From the NCBI GenBank assembly GCA_015066975.1, contig SVNI01000008.1, forward strand, positions 1-47,636: DNA of 47,636 nt. The letters are read 5' to 3'. The translations under genes and the position numbers were made by a program. This DNA comes from Ruminococcus sp. GTDB taxonomy: Bacteria; Bacillota; Clostridia; Oscillospirales; Ruminococcaceae. Shown here piece after piece: positions 40,557 to 47,636 of this stretch. Position 1 is the first letter of the stretch, and the number at the start of each line of letters is the position of its first letter. The notes below the pieces were generated by a model, which was given only the letters and a program-made list of their open reading frames with translations, did no database searches and was not told the DNA's origin.

Positions 40557-42812
40557 TTGTGGAATCAATTGCAGGAGCTGACGCGGCATCCGGCGGCAGT
40601 TTTCCTGAAAAAGATAATCGGCGACCCTGTACAGCTCTATGCTGTTTTTCTTGTGACTACTGTCATGTATTATTATCACAGCGGTATGGTTTGGATGTAC
40701 ACTGTGATAGCTGTCTTTGTTAGCTGGCTGATGATGCGTTTCTATGATTTTGTCGCTCGTCACAAATGGATAGGCCCTCTGACATATCTGGTTTACATGT
40801 TTGCAGGGATAGAAATCGTAGGTATGATAACCAGATTGGGACAGCAGAGCTATCCTATCAGCTTTATGGTCTGGTTTCTGACACCGCAGAACGTTGTGAC
40901 TTTCTCAGGATGGTATACTGCTTCGATTTATCTGCTGATGCTGGGCTTTCTGACCAGTACGGTGTATTATTTTTCCAAAATCAGATACAGAATGAGTATG
41001 CAGTTCTTAATCATGCTGATTCCTCTGAGCTTATATGCCAAAGAAGGCCTTCAGATGCCAGCTGTTCTTGTGATTATCCTGCTGGCGAGCTATTTTCTTC
41101 TGATGATTTACTGCCGTCAAATGCATAATCAAACAGAAATCCGCTATCTGCCAAGTTTTCACGGCAGCATGTCGATTGCTGTCTATGTACTGGGCTTTTC
41201 TATCATTGCAGCAATTGTACCGAAGCCGACAGTTACAGCAGACCGTGAATTTATCGAAAATGCAATGTCTTACAGTACATGGTCTGATGTGCTCATGAAC
41301 GCTATCAGCATGTTTACAGACACAACAGATAATTCTGTCGGCACGTCGAATAATACCAGAACGATTTATTATGTAGCTTCTCCTGAACCGCTCCGGCTGA
41401 GAACCCAGACTTATTCCTATTATCAGTCTGATGATAGTTGGAATGTTATCCGTGAATATGATTATCCGTCTCAGGATTATCATACAGGCAGCGAGTTGAC
41501 CTACCGTCCGCAGGATGTTTTACAGGCTATTCTGGATGCTGCTTCTCAGGATGCGGATTTTGCTGAAACTTATCAGCTTTCCGACCTGACGGCTACCGTA
41601 CTGCCTGAACAGAATCTGCGGTCTGTTGCACTATGCTGTGTATATTACCCTGTGCAGGTGCTTCCCTCACCAACAAGAAGCTTTTCTACTGTGACAGCAA
41701 ACTACCTGACGATTTCCAAAACGAACACATTCGGCGGCAGTATCGGCGACTGGGTTGATGTGCAGTATTATTCCGACACTTACGCAAGATATGAAGCTGT
41801 TATCCCGATTCTGCAAAAATTATCCGGTGCGGAATATGCTTCGCTCTTGCAGGATGCACAGACAGTTCTTTCCCAAACTGCTCCCGAAGAAGCCACTCTG
41901 CTGGGCGAAATCCAGGAAGAATATCAGGAAGCCTATGCTTATCTGGATACGATACAAAAACAGGATTTCGACAGCGAAATTATCCGGAATCTTGCAAAAC
42001 AGATAACATCCGGCCTGACTTCCGATTTTGACAAAGCCAATGCCATTCAGAATTATTTTCTGGAGGCAGGATTTGTTTATGACCAGGCTTATCAGAAACC
42101 ATCCGGCTCGAATGCAGAATATTTCCTGACTGAAAGCAAAACAGGTGTATGCTATGAATATGCCACTGCAATGGTTCTTCTCTGTCGCAGTATCGGTCTT
42201 CCGGCGCGGTATGTGCAGGGTTATAACCTGAATCAGATGTATGACGGCAATTTCCGTTTTCGTGACTGCAATTATCTGATTAAAGTCCGTGATGCGCATG
42301 CTTTTCCGGAAGTCTATATTTCCGGTTACGGCTGGCTCAGCTTTGAGCCGACTGTACCCAGTATGGATATGCTGGAAAATCAGGAAGCGGAAAATAAAAA
42401 TGTTGCCCGCTGGGGATTTGTTCTGCTCGTATTTGCAGGAATTTCCGGAATTATCTATCTGTATCTCCCCCGTATCCGGGAATCCCTGTTCCGAAAGCGG
42501 ATACTCCGGCTTGCGCCTTCTGAAACTGCTGCCGCAGTCTTCCGGCATATGTGCCAGTTGATGCATCTGCCGTCCAGTACAACTGTGAACGAACTCGCAG
42601 TGCAGTCACAGGCATTCTGTTCCGAACGCACTCTGTTTGACCAGATGGATATGCTCTTATATGGTCATGCAGAAGCTCTCACCCCTCAGCAAATTGCCTT
42701 GCTCTATCAGAATTGGCATGACAGCCGTACACAATACCTGAAAGAACAGGCTGAAAAACGCAGACAAGAAGCAAAAACAAAACGAAAAAATCAAAAAACG
42801 CAAAAAGCGTAA
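40557..42812 (+). CDS. transglutaminase-like membrane protein (TgpA type)
   Basis: This protein has 751 residues from TTG 40557 (GAGGTGA 5 bases upstream; a GTG at 40548 overlaps that site). About five membrane helices lie within residues 20-230, followed by an extracytoplasmic region (about 240-615). This holds a transglutaminase core with catalytic Cys in KTGVCYEYATAMVLL, His in VRDAHAFPEVYI and the FEPT strand. A final helix (about 618-640) and a Lys/Arg-rich cytoplasmic tail (TKRKNQKTQKA) follow. It probably acts as a peptidase or crosslinking enzyme at the envelope and is the third member of the MoxR/DUF58/transglutaminase set. Confidence 0.9.
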   Translation: MWNQLQELTRHPAAVFLKKIIGDPVQLYAVFLVTTVMYYYHSGMVWMYTVIAVFVSWLMMRFYDFVARHKWIGPLTYLVYMFAGIEIVGMITRLGQQSYPISFMVWFLTPQNVVTFSGWYTASIYLLMLGFLTSTVYYFSKIRYRMSMQFLIMLIPLSLYAKEGLQMPAVLVIILLASYFLLMIYCRQMHNQTEIRYLPSFHGSMSIAVYVLGFSIIAAIVPKPTVTADREFIENAMSYSTWSDVLMNAISMFTDTTDNSVGTSNNTRTIYYVASPEPLRLRTQTYSYYQSDDSWNVIREYDYPSQDYHTGSELTYRPQDVLQAILDAASQDADFAETYQLSDLTATVLPEQNLRSVALCCVYYPVQVLPSPTRSFSTVTANYLTISKTNTFGGSIGDWVDVQYYSDTYARYEAVIPILQKLSGAEYASLLQDAQTVLSQTAPEEATLLGEIQEEYQEAYAYLDTIQKQDFDSEIIRNLAKQITSGLTSDFDKANAIQNYFLEAGFVYDQAYQKPSGSNAEYFLTESKTGVCYEYATAMVLLCRSIGLPARYVQGYNLNQMYDGNFRFRDCNYLIKVRDAHAFPEVYISGYGWLSFEPTVPSMDMLENQEAENKNVARWGFVLLVFAGISGIIYLYLPRIRESLFRKRILRLAPSETAAAVFRHMCQLMHLPSSTTVNELAVQSQAFCSERTLFDQMDMLLYGHAEALTPQQIALLYQNWHDSRTQYLKEQAEKRRQEAKTKRKNQKTQKA

Positions 42813-42833
42813 CGAAAGGAGTTTTATTATCCA

Positions 42834-44216
42834 ATGTCATTTCTAAAACGCAAACTCGCCATTGCAGGCGCGGTACTATCCGTTGTTATGAGCGCAGCAA
42901 TTCTGGGCAATTCCCTGATTTATGCGTTCAGTGAGGATTATAAAAGCTGGAAACAATACGGCAGTAGCTGGAGTACTATGTATCTGGGAAGCAGTTCCGA
43001 TACTGTCAAAGCAAGCGGATGTGCTGTCACATCTGCGGCAATCCTGATGGTACATTCCGGCTCTGTTACCAGTGATGATTTCAATCCTGGTGTGATTGTA
43101 GACTTTTTGAATCACAACGGCGGATTCAGTTCCAGCGGCCTGCTCAACTGGTGGGCATTGTCCAACTATGCACCTGATTTCAAATATGTAGATACTTACA
43201 ATGTGCTCAAAGGCACAACACAGGCCGAAAAAGCACAGGAAATCAAGAACTATCTTGATGAAGGCTATTATGTCATGGTTCGTATCAGCAATGCCAAGAC
43301 AACACATTTTGTGGCCATTGATTCCGTCAGCGGTTCGAGAGTCACTATGATGGACCCCGGAAGCAGTTCTACTTCTCTGTTCGAGAAGTATGCTGTCAGT
43401 GATGTTACACAAGTGCGCCTGTTCAGAGGCAAAAATTCCTCTGCGGAAATTATTCCTGAAGAAGAAACTCAGCCGATGCCAGAAGCCTGTCTTGATGCAC
43501 CGGAAACTGCTCCGGTTATGCCGGAAACACTTCCTCCGGAAACGACCACTGTGATTGAAACAACAACTCCCATTACAACCACAACAACTGCCTCAACTAC
43601 TACAACTACTTCTGCGGTGATGACGACAACAACTACAACTTCCGCTGTTACGACAACAACTACCACAACCACAGAGACAACAACTTCCGCACTGGTTACT
43701 ACTTCCAGACCCACTGCCACTACCGAAATTATTATTACAACCAAAGCAACCGCTTCTACAGAAGCTCCTGCTTCAACATATCCGGAAACTGTCACTCCTG
43801 CCGGAGGAATTTCCTCAGAAACTATGATTGACCCTGTTTCTAAAGAAATTTCCGAAGAACCTGTTTCCAATACGATAGAATTCGTCATCTTGCAGGATGC
43901 GCCGGAAACCGCTCCCATCAGTGGCGAAGAAGCTCCTGCCGAAAGTCAGAAAACTAAAATTCTCTACATTCCCCAAGAACAGGCTGAGGCAACTCTGGTA
44001 GAAATCAAACAGCAGCACATCTTCATGTCTATCAGATTCACCATCAAAGCTGATTTGAATCTTCGCCAGAATGCCGATATTACTTCTGATGTCCTGACTG
44101 TCATTCCGGCTAACACTTCCCTGAACGTCGTGGAAGTAGACGAGGACTTCAAATGGGGCAGAGTCCTGTATAACGGCTGTGAAGGCTGGATTGCCCTCAA
44201 TTTCACAGAACTGTAA
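42834..44216 (+). CDS. secreted C39-like cysteine peptidase fold with Thr-rich linker and SH3b domain
   Basis: This 460-residue exported protein has a signal peptide or anchor at about 8-32. The C39-like papain-fold domain (about 35-200) has Gln41 (KQYGSSW), catalytic-type Cys63 (SGCAVTSAA), a His in THFVAID and an Asp in MMDPGS. A Pro/Thr/Glu-rich linker follows, including long ETTT/TTTT runs. The C-terminal SH3b domain (about 400-460) reads ADLNLRQNADITSDVLTVI and ends GCEGWIALNF. SH3b modules bind cell wall, so this is probably a wall-associated peptidase or hydrolase. AAAGGAG precedes the start, and it likely belongs to the MoxR operon. Confidence 0.87.
   Translation: MSFLKRKLAIAGAVLSVVMSAAILGNSLIYAFSEDYKSWKQYGSSWSTMYLGSSSDTVKASGCAVTSAAILMVHSGSVTSDDFNPGVIVDFLNHNGGFSSSGLLNWWALSNYAPDFKYVDTYNVLKGTTQAEKAQEIKNYLDEGYYVMVRISNAKTTHFVAIDSVSGSRVTMMDPGSSSTSLFEKYAVSDVTQVRLFRGKNSSAEIIPEEETQPMPEACLDAPETAPVMPETLPPETTTVIETTTPITTTTTASTTTTTSAVMTTTTTTSAVTTTTTTTTETTTSALVTTSRPTATTEIIITTKATASTEAPASTYPETVTPAGGISSETMIDPVSKEISEEPVSNTIEFVILQDAPETAPISGEEAPAESQKTKILYIPQEQAEATLVEIKQQHIFMSIRFTIKADLNLRQNADITSDVLTVIPANTSLNVVEVDEDFKWGRVLYNGCEGWIALNFTEL
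43540..43700 (+). repeat. Thr-codon-rich low-complexity stretch
   Basis: Runs of ACA/ACT/ACC codons encode the Thr-rich linker of the C39-like protein. It is a spacer rather than a mobile or CRISPR repeat, and is prone to length variation. Confidence 0.85.
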
Positions 44217-44237
44217 TTCTTAATCTAAAAAATCTCT

Positions 44238-44267
44238 GAACCGCCGTCCGGCACTGAACGGCGGTTC
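44238..44267 (+). terminator. hairpin between C39-like gene and prmA
   Basis: GAACCGCCGT/ACGGCGGTTC, a perfect 10-bp stem, 21 bases after the stop codon. Only a short T-rich tail follows, so it is a partial terminator or attenuator. Confidence 0.6.
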
Positions 44268-44292
44268 TTATCATGAAAAGGAGTTTATTATC

Positions 44293-45264
44293 ATGAACTG
44301 GATTGAAGTAAAAATCATTACCGAAACACCTGCACTCGAAATTCTCTGCGCTCTGCTGACCGATTCCGGGGTAAAAGGCTTTGTCACACAGGATAAGGAA
44401 AGCTTTCAGGAATTTCTTGACGACAAAGAGGGCAAATGGGACTATATCGACGAGGATTTGATGCAATTATCCGACTGCGATACCAGCGTGACGTTCTATC
44501 TCCCGGATGATGCACAGGGCGCGGAACAGTTTGCCAGCGTCCGGAATCTGATTCAGAATCTCAAATCCCGCGAAGATGCCGATTTCTTTGGCAGCCTCGA
44601 AATTTCCTGCAATAACGTCAAAGAAGATGACTGGGCAAACAACTGGAAACAGTATTTCAAGCCATTTCCTGTCGGAGAAAAATTATTCATCAAGCCGTCA
44701 TGGGAGGAAATTCCCGAAAATAACAGCAGAACTGTCCTTGAAATAGACCCGGCTTCCAGCTTCGGAACAGGTCAGCATCATACAACAAGATTATGCCTTG
44801 AATTATCAGAATCTGTTCTAAAAGACCATGACAAGATTCTGGATTTGGGATGCGGAAGCGGTATTCTCTCGATTGGTGCAATGCTTCTTGGTGCAGATTC
44901 CGCCATTGCTGTTGATATTGTCGATAATTCCGTCAGAACTGCGCTCGAAAATGCTGAAATGAATCATATTAGTTCAGATGTCTATCATGCTTACTGTGGT
45001 GATATTTGCTCTGATACCGCACTCCGTGAGAAAATCGGCACGGGCTACGACCTGATTTATGCCAATATCGTGGCAGATGTACTAATTGCCATGTCCGGAC
45101 TGTTCGGAACATTTCTGAAACCAGACGGGCATCTGATTGTTTCGGGTATCATTATTGAACGGGCTGACGAAGTTCTGAACGAACTCGAAGCACACGGATT
45201 CGAGAAAGTCACCGTCAAGGAGAAAGAAGGCTGGGCGGCGGCACTCCTCAAAGTAAAAGCATAA
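44293..45264 (+). CDS. prmA: ribosomal protein L11 methyltransferase
   Basis: This 323-residue cytosolic enzyme trimethylates lysines of ribosomal protein L11 using S-adenosylmethionine. The N-terminal L11-binding domain starts MNWIEVKIITETPALEIL. The Rossmann methyltransferase domain has EIDPASSFGTGQHHTTRLCL, motif I ILDLGCGSGILSIGAM, the acidic VDIVDNS, and the substrate motif YANIVADVLI in place of NPPY. AAAGGAG lies 9 bases before ATG. The length matches Firmicute PrmA. A perfect terminator follows. Confidence 0.95.
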   Translation: MNWIEVKIITETPALEILCALLTDSGVKGFVTQDKESFQEFLDDKEGKWDYIDEDLMQLSDCDTSVTFYLPDDAQGAEQFASVRNLIQNLKSREDADFFGSLEISCNNVKEDDWANNWKQYFKPFPVGEKLFIKPSWEEIPENNSRTVLEIDPASSFGTGQHHTTRLCLELSESVLKDHDKILDLGCGSGILSIGAMLLGADSAIAVDIVDNSVRTALENAEMNHISSDVYHAYCGDICSDTALREKIGTGYDLIYANIVADVLIAMSGLFGTFLKPDGHLIVSGIIIERADEVLNELEAHGFEKVTVKEKEGWAAALLKVKA

Positions 45265-45269
45265 AAAAT

Positions 45270-45308
45270 ACACAGCATATCTGTACAAAAAGATATGCTG
45301 TGTTTTTC
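45270..45308. terminator. bidirectional terminator
   Basis: ACACAGCATATC/GATATGCTGTGT, a 12-bp stem with T-runs on both strands, ending prmA from one side and the BspA gene with its small downstream ORF from the other. Confidence 0.92.
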
Positions 45309-45311
45309 ATT

Positions 45312-45425
45312 TTATAATACAATAGATTTTGCTGTTATTATGCCGATTATGCTCAATAAAAAAGAAAAAATCACTTTTGCATACAGAACAGTATCAATTT
45401 GCTGTTTCGGCTTTTTAGAATTCAT
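45312..45425 (-). CDS. small membrane protein (37 residues)
   Basis: A short ORF reads MNSKKPKQQIDTVLYAKVIF and ends in a hydrophobic helix (FSFLLSIIGIITAKSIVL). It starts 20 bases after the stop codon of the BspA gene on the same strand, with an AAAAGGA-type site about 11 bases upstream, and ends just before the shared terminator. The charged-then-hydrophobic pattern is typical of real small membrane proteins. No family recognised. Confidence 0.5.
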   Translation of the reverse strand: MNSKKPKQQIDTVLYAKVIFSFLLSIIGIITAKSIVL

Positions 45426-45444
45426 TGTCCATTATTCCTTTTAA

Positions 45445-46083
45445 TTACTTTTCTTCCTGAGATTCTTTCAGGAGGTTCAGAATTTCAGAAGCCTGTTTTT
45501 CGTCCGCATATTTTGTGATGCTTTCGAGATTGCGCTTGTTCACCAGCTTGCTTTCTTTCAGGACTTTTTCAGCAGTCTGCACATCATTTTCATCAATCAG
45601 ATATTTGAACATCTTGACGAAATTCTTCTTGATACCTGCCAGAACGTCCTTATCTTCGGGATTCTGACTGAACATGCCCCATAACAGACTGTATCTCTGG
45701 GCAGATGTCCAGCTTTCCGCAGAAGTGAAATCTTTGGAATCAATCACATGAAAGACTTCTTCCAGCGCAATTTTCGCATCCGGTGCGAACTTTACGCCGT
45801 GATAAGTCACCTGTTTCAGCGCGGTACAGCCGTCAAATGCATGTTTATTGATTTTCTTCACGCTCTCCGGAATCGTGATGCTTGTCAGCTTTCTGCAATT
45901 GCTGAATGCATAGAAGCCGATTCTGTTTACACTGTCCGGAATGGTCACTTCCTGAATGATAGGATGATTCTGAAACGCATTGTCCCCGATTTTCGCTGTT
46001 CCTGCCGGAATCGTGATAGCAGTGTCATAGCCTCTGTAGCCCAGTACAATGCCGTTTCTGATTAAAAAAAACATATCGCTCAT
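45445..46083 (-). CDS. cytosolic BspA-type leucine-rich-repeat protein with helical C-terminus
   Basis: The protein has 212 residues and no signal peptide. Residues 1 to about 100 carry BspA-type repeats (AITIPAGTAKIGDNAFQN, EVTIPDSVNRIGFYAFSN, SITIPESVKKINKHAFDG). The C-terminal half (about 110-212) is all helical, rich in Lys/Glu, and contains SAQRYSLLWGMFSQNPED and KKNFVKMFKYLIDENDVQTA, which looks like an ankyrin-like or other helical-repeat segment. A near-consensus promoter precedes it. It is a probable intracellular protein-interaction adaptor, the second cytosolic BspA-type protein in the window. Confidence 0.85.
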   Translation of the reverse strand: MSDMFFLIRNGIVLGYRGYDTAITIPAGTAKIGDNAFQNHPIIQEVTIPDSVNRIGFYAFSNCRKLTSITIPESVKKINKHAFDGCTALKQVTYHGVKFAPDAKIALEEVFHVIDSKDFTSAESWTSAQRYSLLWGMFSQNPEDKDVLAGIKKNFVKMFKYLIDENDVQTAEKVLKESKLVNKRNLESITKYADEKQASEILNLLKESQEEK

Positions 46084-46120
46084 AATTTTTTACCTCGCAA
46101 TGCTATAGTTATTATGTATT

Positions 46121-46149
46121 ATTCTACCATATTTATGATAATTTGTCAA
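46121..46149 (-). promoter_or_regulatory. promoter of the BspA-type gene
   Basis: Minus strand: TTGACA (46149-46144), a 17-base spacer, and TAGAAT (46126-46121). Confidence 0.8.
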
Positions 46150-46267
46150 GAAAAAACAGTTTCTTTGACAAACGGCAGAAATTCCGGAAATCTGCATTTT
46201 CATTATGCATAATGTACAAAAAAGATTGCCTCTTTCTATAGAATATGTAGAATTTCATCTGTTTGCA

Positions 46268-46296
46268 TTGCAAAATCAGTTTAATAATGCTATAAT
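46268..46296 (+). promoter_or_regulatory. promoter of the EF-G-like gene
   Basis: TTGCAA (46268-46273), a 17-base spacer ending TGC, and TATAAT (46291-46296), about 80 bases before the start. Confidence 0.8.
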
Positions 46297-46376
46297 AAAT
46301 ATTAGTTTATGAATTCCGTAAATCAGCAGGAAACTGCATCAATTATTTTATTACAGCAAAGGAGCGTTATTTTTTT

Positions 46377-47636
46377 ATGAACCAGATTCAGGCAAACAAA
46401 ATCAAAAACATTGCTCTCGCAGGACACCACAGTTCTGGTAAAACAGCATTGGCCGAAGCCCTGCTTTATCGTGCAGGCGCATCCGACAGACACGGAAAAA
46501 TCGCCGAAGGTACAACCGTATGCGATTTCGACCCCGAAGAAATCAAGAGAAAAGCTTCTCTTTCCACAGCTCTGGCTGGTTTCCAGTATGAAGACTACTG
46601 GATGAATCTGCTGGATACTCCCGGTATTCTGGATTTCGCAGGAGAAGAATTATCCGGTATTGCCGCTGCTGATACGGTATTGATTACGGTTTCGGCAAAG
46701 TCCGGTGTGCGTGTTGGCACAAAGAAAGCTTATGCCGCGGCAAAAGCAATGAATAAATCTACAATGTTTGCAGTTACTAAAACAGATGACAAAGATGCCA
46801 ATTTCTATAACGTTCTGACAGAACTTAAAACCGTCTTTGGCCCTACAGTATGCCCGGTTGTTGTTCCGGTGATTAAAGATGCACAGATTGTATCCTATGT
46901 AAATTTAATTGAAATGAAAGCCTATACTTACGATAATAACGGAAAAGCTGTTGAAGCCGAAGTTCCTGATATCGATATGGCCGAAAAAGAATACCGTCTG
47001 GAAGGCTTAGTTGCTGCCGTTTCTGAAGCAGTCGCCGAAACAGATGAAGCACTGATGGAAAAATTCTTCGAGGGTGAAGCATTCACACAGAAAGAACTTA
47101 TCGACGGCATTCACAACGGCATGAACCAAGGCTTGATTACTCCTGTCGTCTGCACATCTGCCCTGACTATGGCAGGCATTGACATGCTTTTGAAAGAATT
47201 TGAATTATTAGTTCCGGCCGCTGATGAAGTACCTTCTGATATCAAGTGTGATGCTTCTGCACCGCTTGCGGCTCTGGTATGCAAGACTGTAGCTGACCCG
47301 TTCGTTGGCAAAATGTCTTATCTGAAAGTGCTCTCCGGAAAAATTTCTTCTGATATGACTGTTATCAATTCCAGAACCGGTGCAGAAGAAAAAATCGGAA
47401 AATTATATACTCTGCTCGGCAAGAAGCAGACAGAAGTCAAATCCGCAGAAGCCGGAGATATTGTTGCTGCTGTGAAGATTTCCGCTTCTACAGGCGATAC
47501 GCTCTGCACTCCCGGAAATGGTGTTGAAGCTGAAATGCCGGAATTTCCGCATCCGTGCTATTCTATGGCTGTCAGAGCAAAGAATCAGGGCGATGAAAGC
47601 AAAATTTCCGGCGGTATGCAGAGACTTGTCGAAGAA
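46377..47636 (+). CDS. elongation factor G-like GTPase (EF-G paralogue), cut by window edge
   Basis: The first 420 codons are present and open to the window end. The start MNQIQANKIKNIALAGHHSS has a GGAG site about 11 bases upstream. G1 is GHHSSGKTALAEALL, G3 is LLDTPGILDF, and G4 is TKTD instead of the usual NKxD. The effector region (GTTVCDFDPEEIKRKASL) differs from true EF-G. This pattern marks the EF-G-like paralogue family common in Firmicutes rather than the housekeeping fusA, which normally lies in the str operon. Domain II begins at about residue 300 (AALVCKTVADPFVGKMSYLK). The exact role of these paralogues is not settled. Confidence 0.87.
   Translation, partial: MNQIQANKIKNIALAGHHSSGKTALAEALLYRAGASDRHGKIAEGTTVCDFDPEEIKRKASLSTALAGFQYEDYWMNLLDTPGILDFAGEELSGIAAADTVLITVSAKSGVRVGTKKAYAAAKAMNKSTMFAVTKTDDKDANFYNVLTELKTVFGPTVCPVVVPVIKDAQIVSYVNLIEMKAYTYDNNGKAVEAEVPDIDMAEKEYRLEGLVAAVSEAVAETDEALMEKFFEGEAFTQKELIDGIHNGMNQGLITPVVCTSALTMAGIDMLLKEFELLVPAADEVPSDIKCDASAPLAALVCKTVADPFVGKMSYLKVLSGKISSDMTVINSRTGAEEKIGKLYTLLGKKQTEVKSAEAGDIVAAVKISASTGDTLCTPGNGVEAEMPEFPHPCYSMAVRAKNQGDESKISGGMQRLVEE

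Noticed and set aside
43469-43918. Minus-strand Val-rich ORF
   Set aside because: It is the antisense of the Thr-codon run in the C39-like gene.
1-47636. Prophage, insertion sequences, tRNA or rRNA genes
   Set aside because: No transposase, integrase, phage structural genes, terminal repeats or recognisable tRNA/rRNA sequence seen on either strand.

Overview
The window looks like chromosome of a gut or rumen Clostridium-class Firmicute, most like Ruminococcus (Oscillospiraceae). The reasons are the moderate GC content, AGGAGG ribosome sites, strong sigma-A promoters with 17-base spacers, a dockerin-like repeat fused to an expansin, DUF975 and BspA-type leucine-rich proteins, and the overall family content. 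I see no phage, insertion sequence, CRISPR array, tRNA or rRNA.

Layout. 1-8.4 kb: housekeeping genes, mostly on the minus strand. These are class II fructose-bisphosphate aldolase, a DUF975 membrane protein (plus strand), lipoproteins (one with an in-frame amber codon), the NAD(P)H-hydrate repair enzyme Nnr, a nitroreductase, a NahK-like sugar kinase and a metallophosphoesterase. 8.5-12.1 kb (minus): an operon of two sugar-binding lipoproteins and a membrane GGDEF protein, with no transporter permease or ATPase. 12.3-25.0 kb (plus): divergent from it, a 12-gene signalling operon behind a perfect consensus promoter. It encodes a cytosolic BspA-type leucine-rich protein, a TerY-P-like triad (atypical protein kinase with zinc ribbon, von Willebrand A protein, PP2C phosphatase), seven tandem paralogous membrane GGDEF proteins with drifting signature motifs, and a protein with a cytidine-deaminase-like zinc site and a Gln/Tyr/Pro-rich repetitive tail. 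25.1-29.0 kb: a half-dockerin expansin, a TetM/EF-G-like GTPase fused to a YacP/Rae1-type NYN nuclease domain, and a TM2-domain protein. About 29.1-29.3 kb (minus): a roughly 195-nt structured RNA with its own promoter and terminator, probably 6S RNA. 29.3-32.7 kb: a DUF1292 protein, an oligopeptide-binding lipoprotein, an orphan type IV pilin-like protein with two promoters, and a small membrane protein. 32.8-38.3 kb: rRNA methyltransferase RlmB, a P-type-ATPase-like protein lacking its catalytic motifs, an LCP cell-wall ligase and a TPM-domain lipoprotein. 38.4-45.3 kb: a MoxR / DUF58 / transglutaminase set, a C39-like protein with Thr-rich linker and SH3 domain, and PrmA. 45.3-47.6 kb: a BspA-type protein, a small membrane ORF, and the start of an EF-G-like GTPase.

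The most unusual part is 8.5-25 kb. Two divergent operons combine extracytoplasmic sugar-binding proteins, eight GGDEF membrane proteins, a kinase/phosphatase/VWA triad and a deaminase-fold protein. The parts belong to known families. The combination, especially seven consecutive GGDEF paralogues between the triad and a deaminase-fold protein, is what I would look at first. A working model (inference) is that extracellular ligand binding is relayed to membrane-bound cyclic-nucleotide synthesis or sensing, with the Ser/Thr phospho-switch controlling it.
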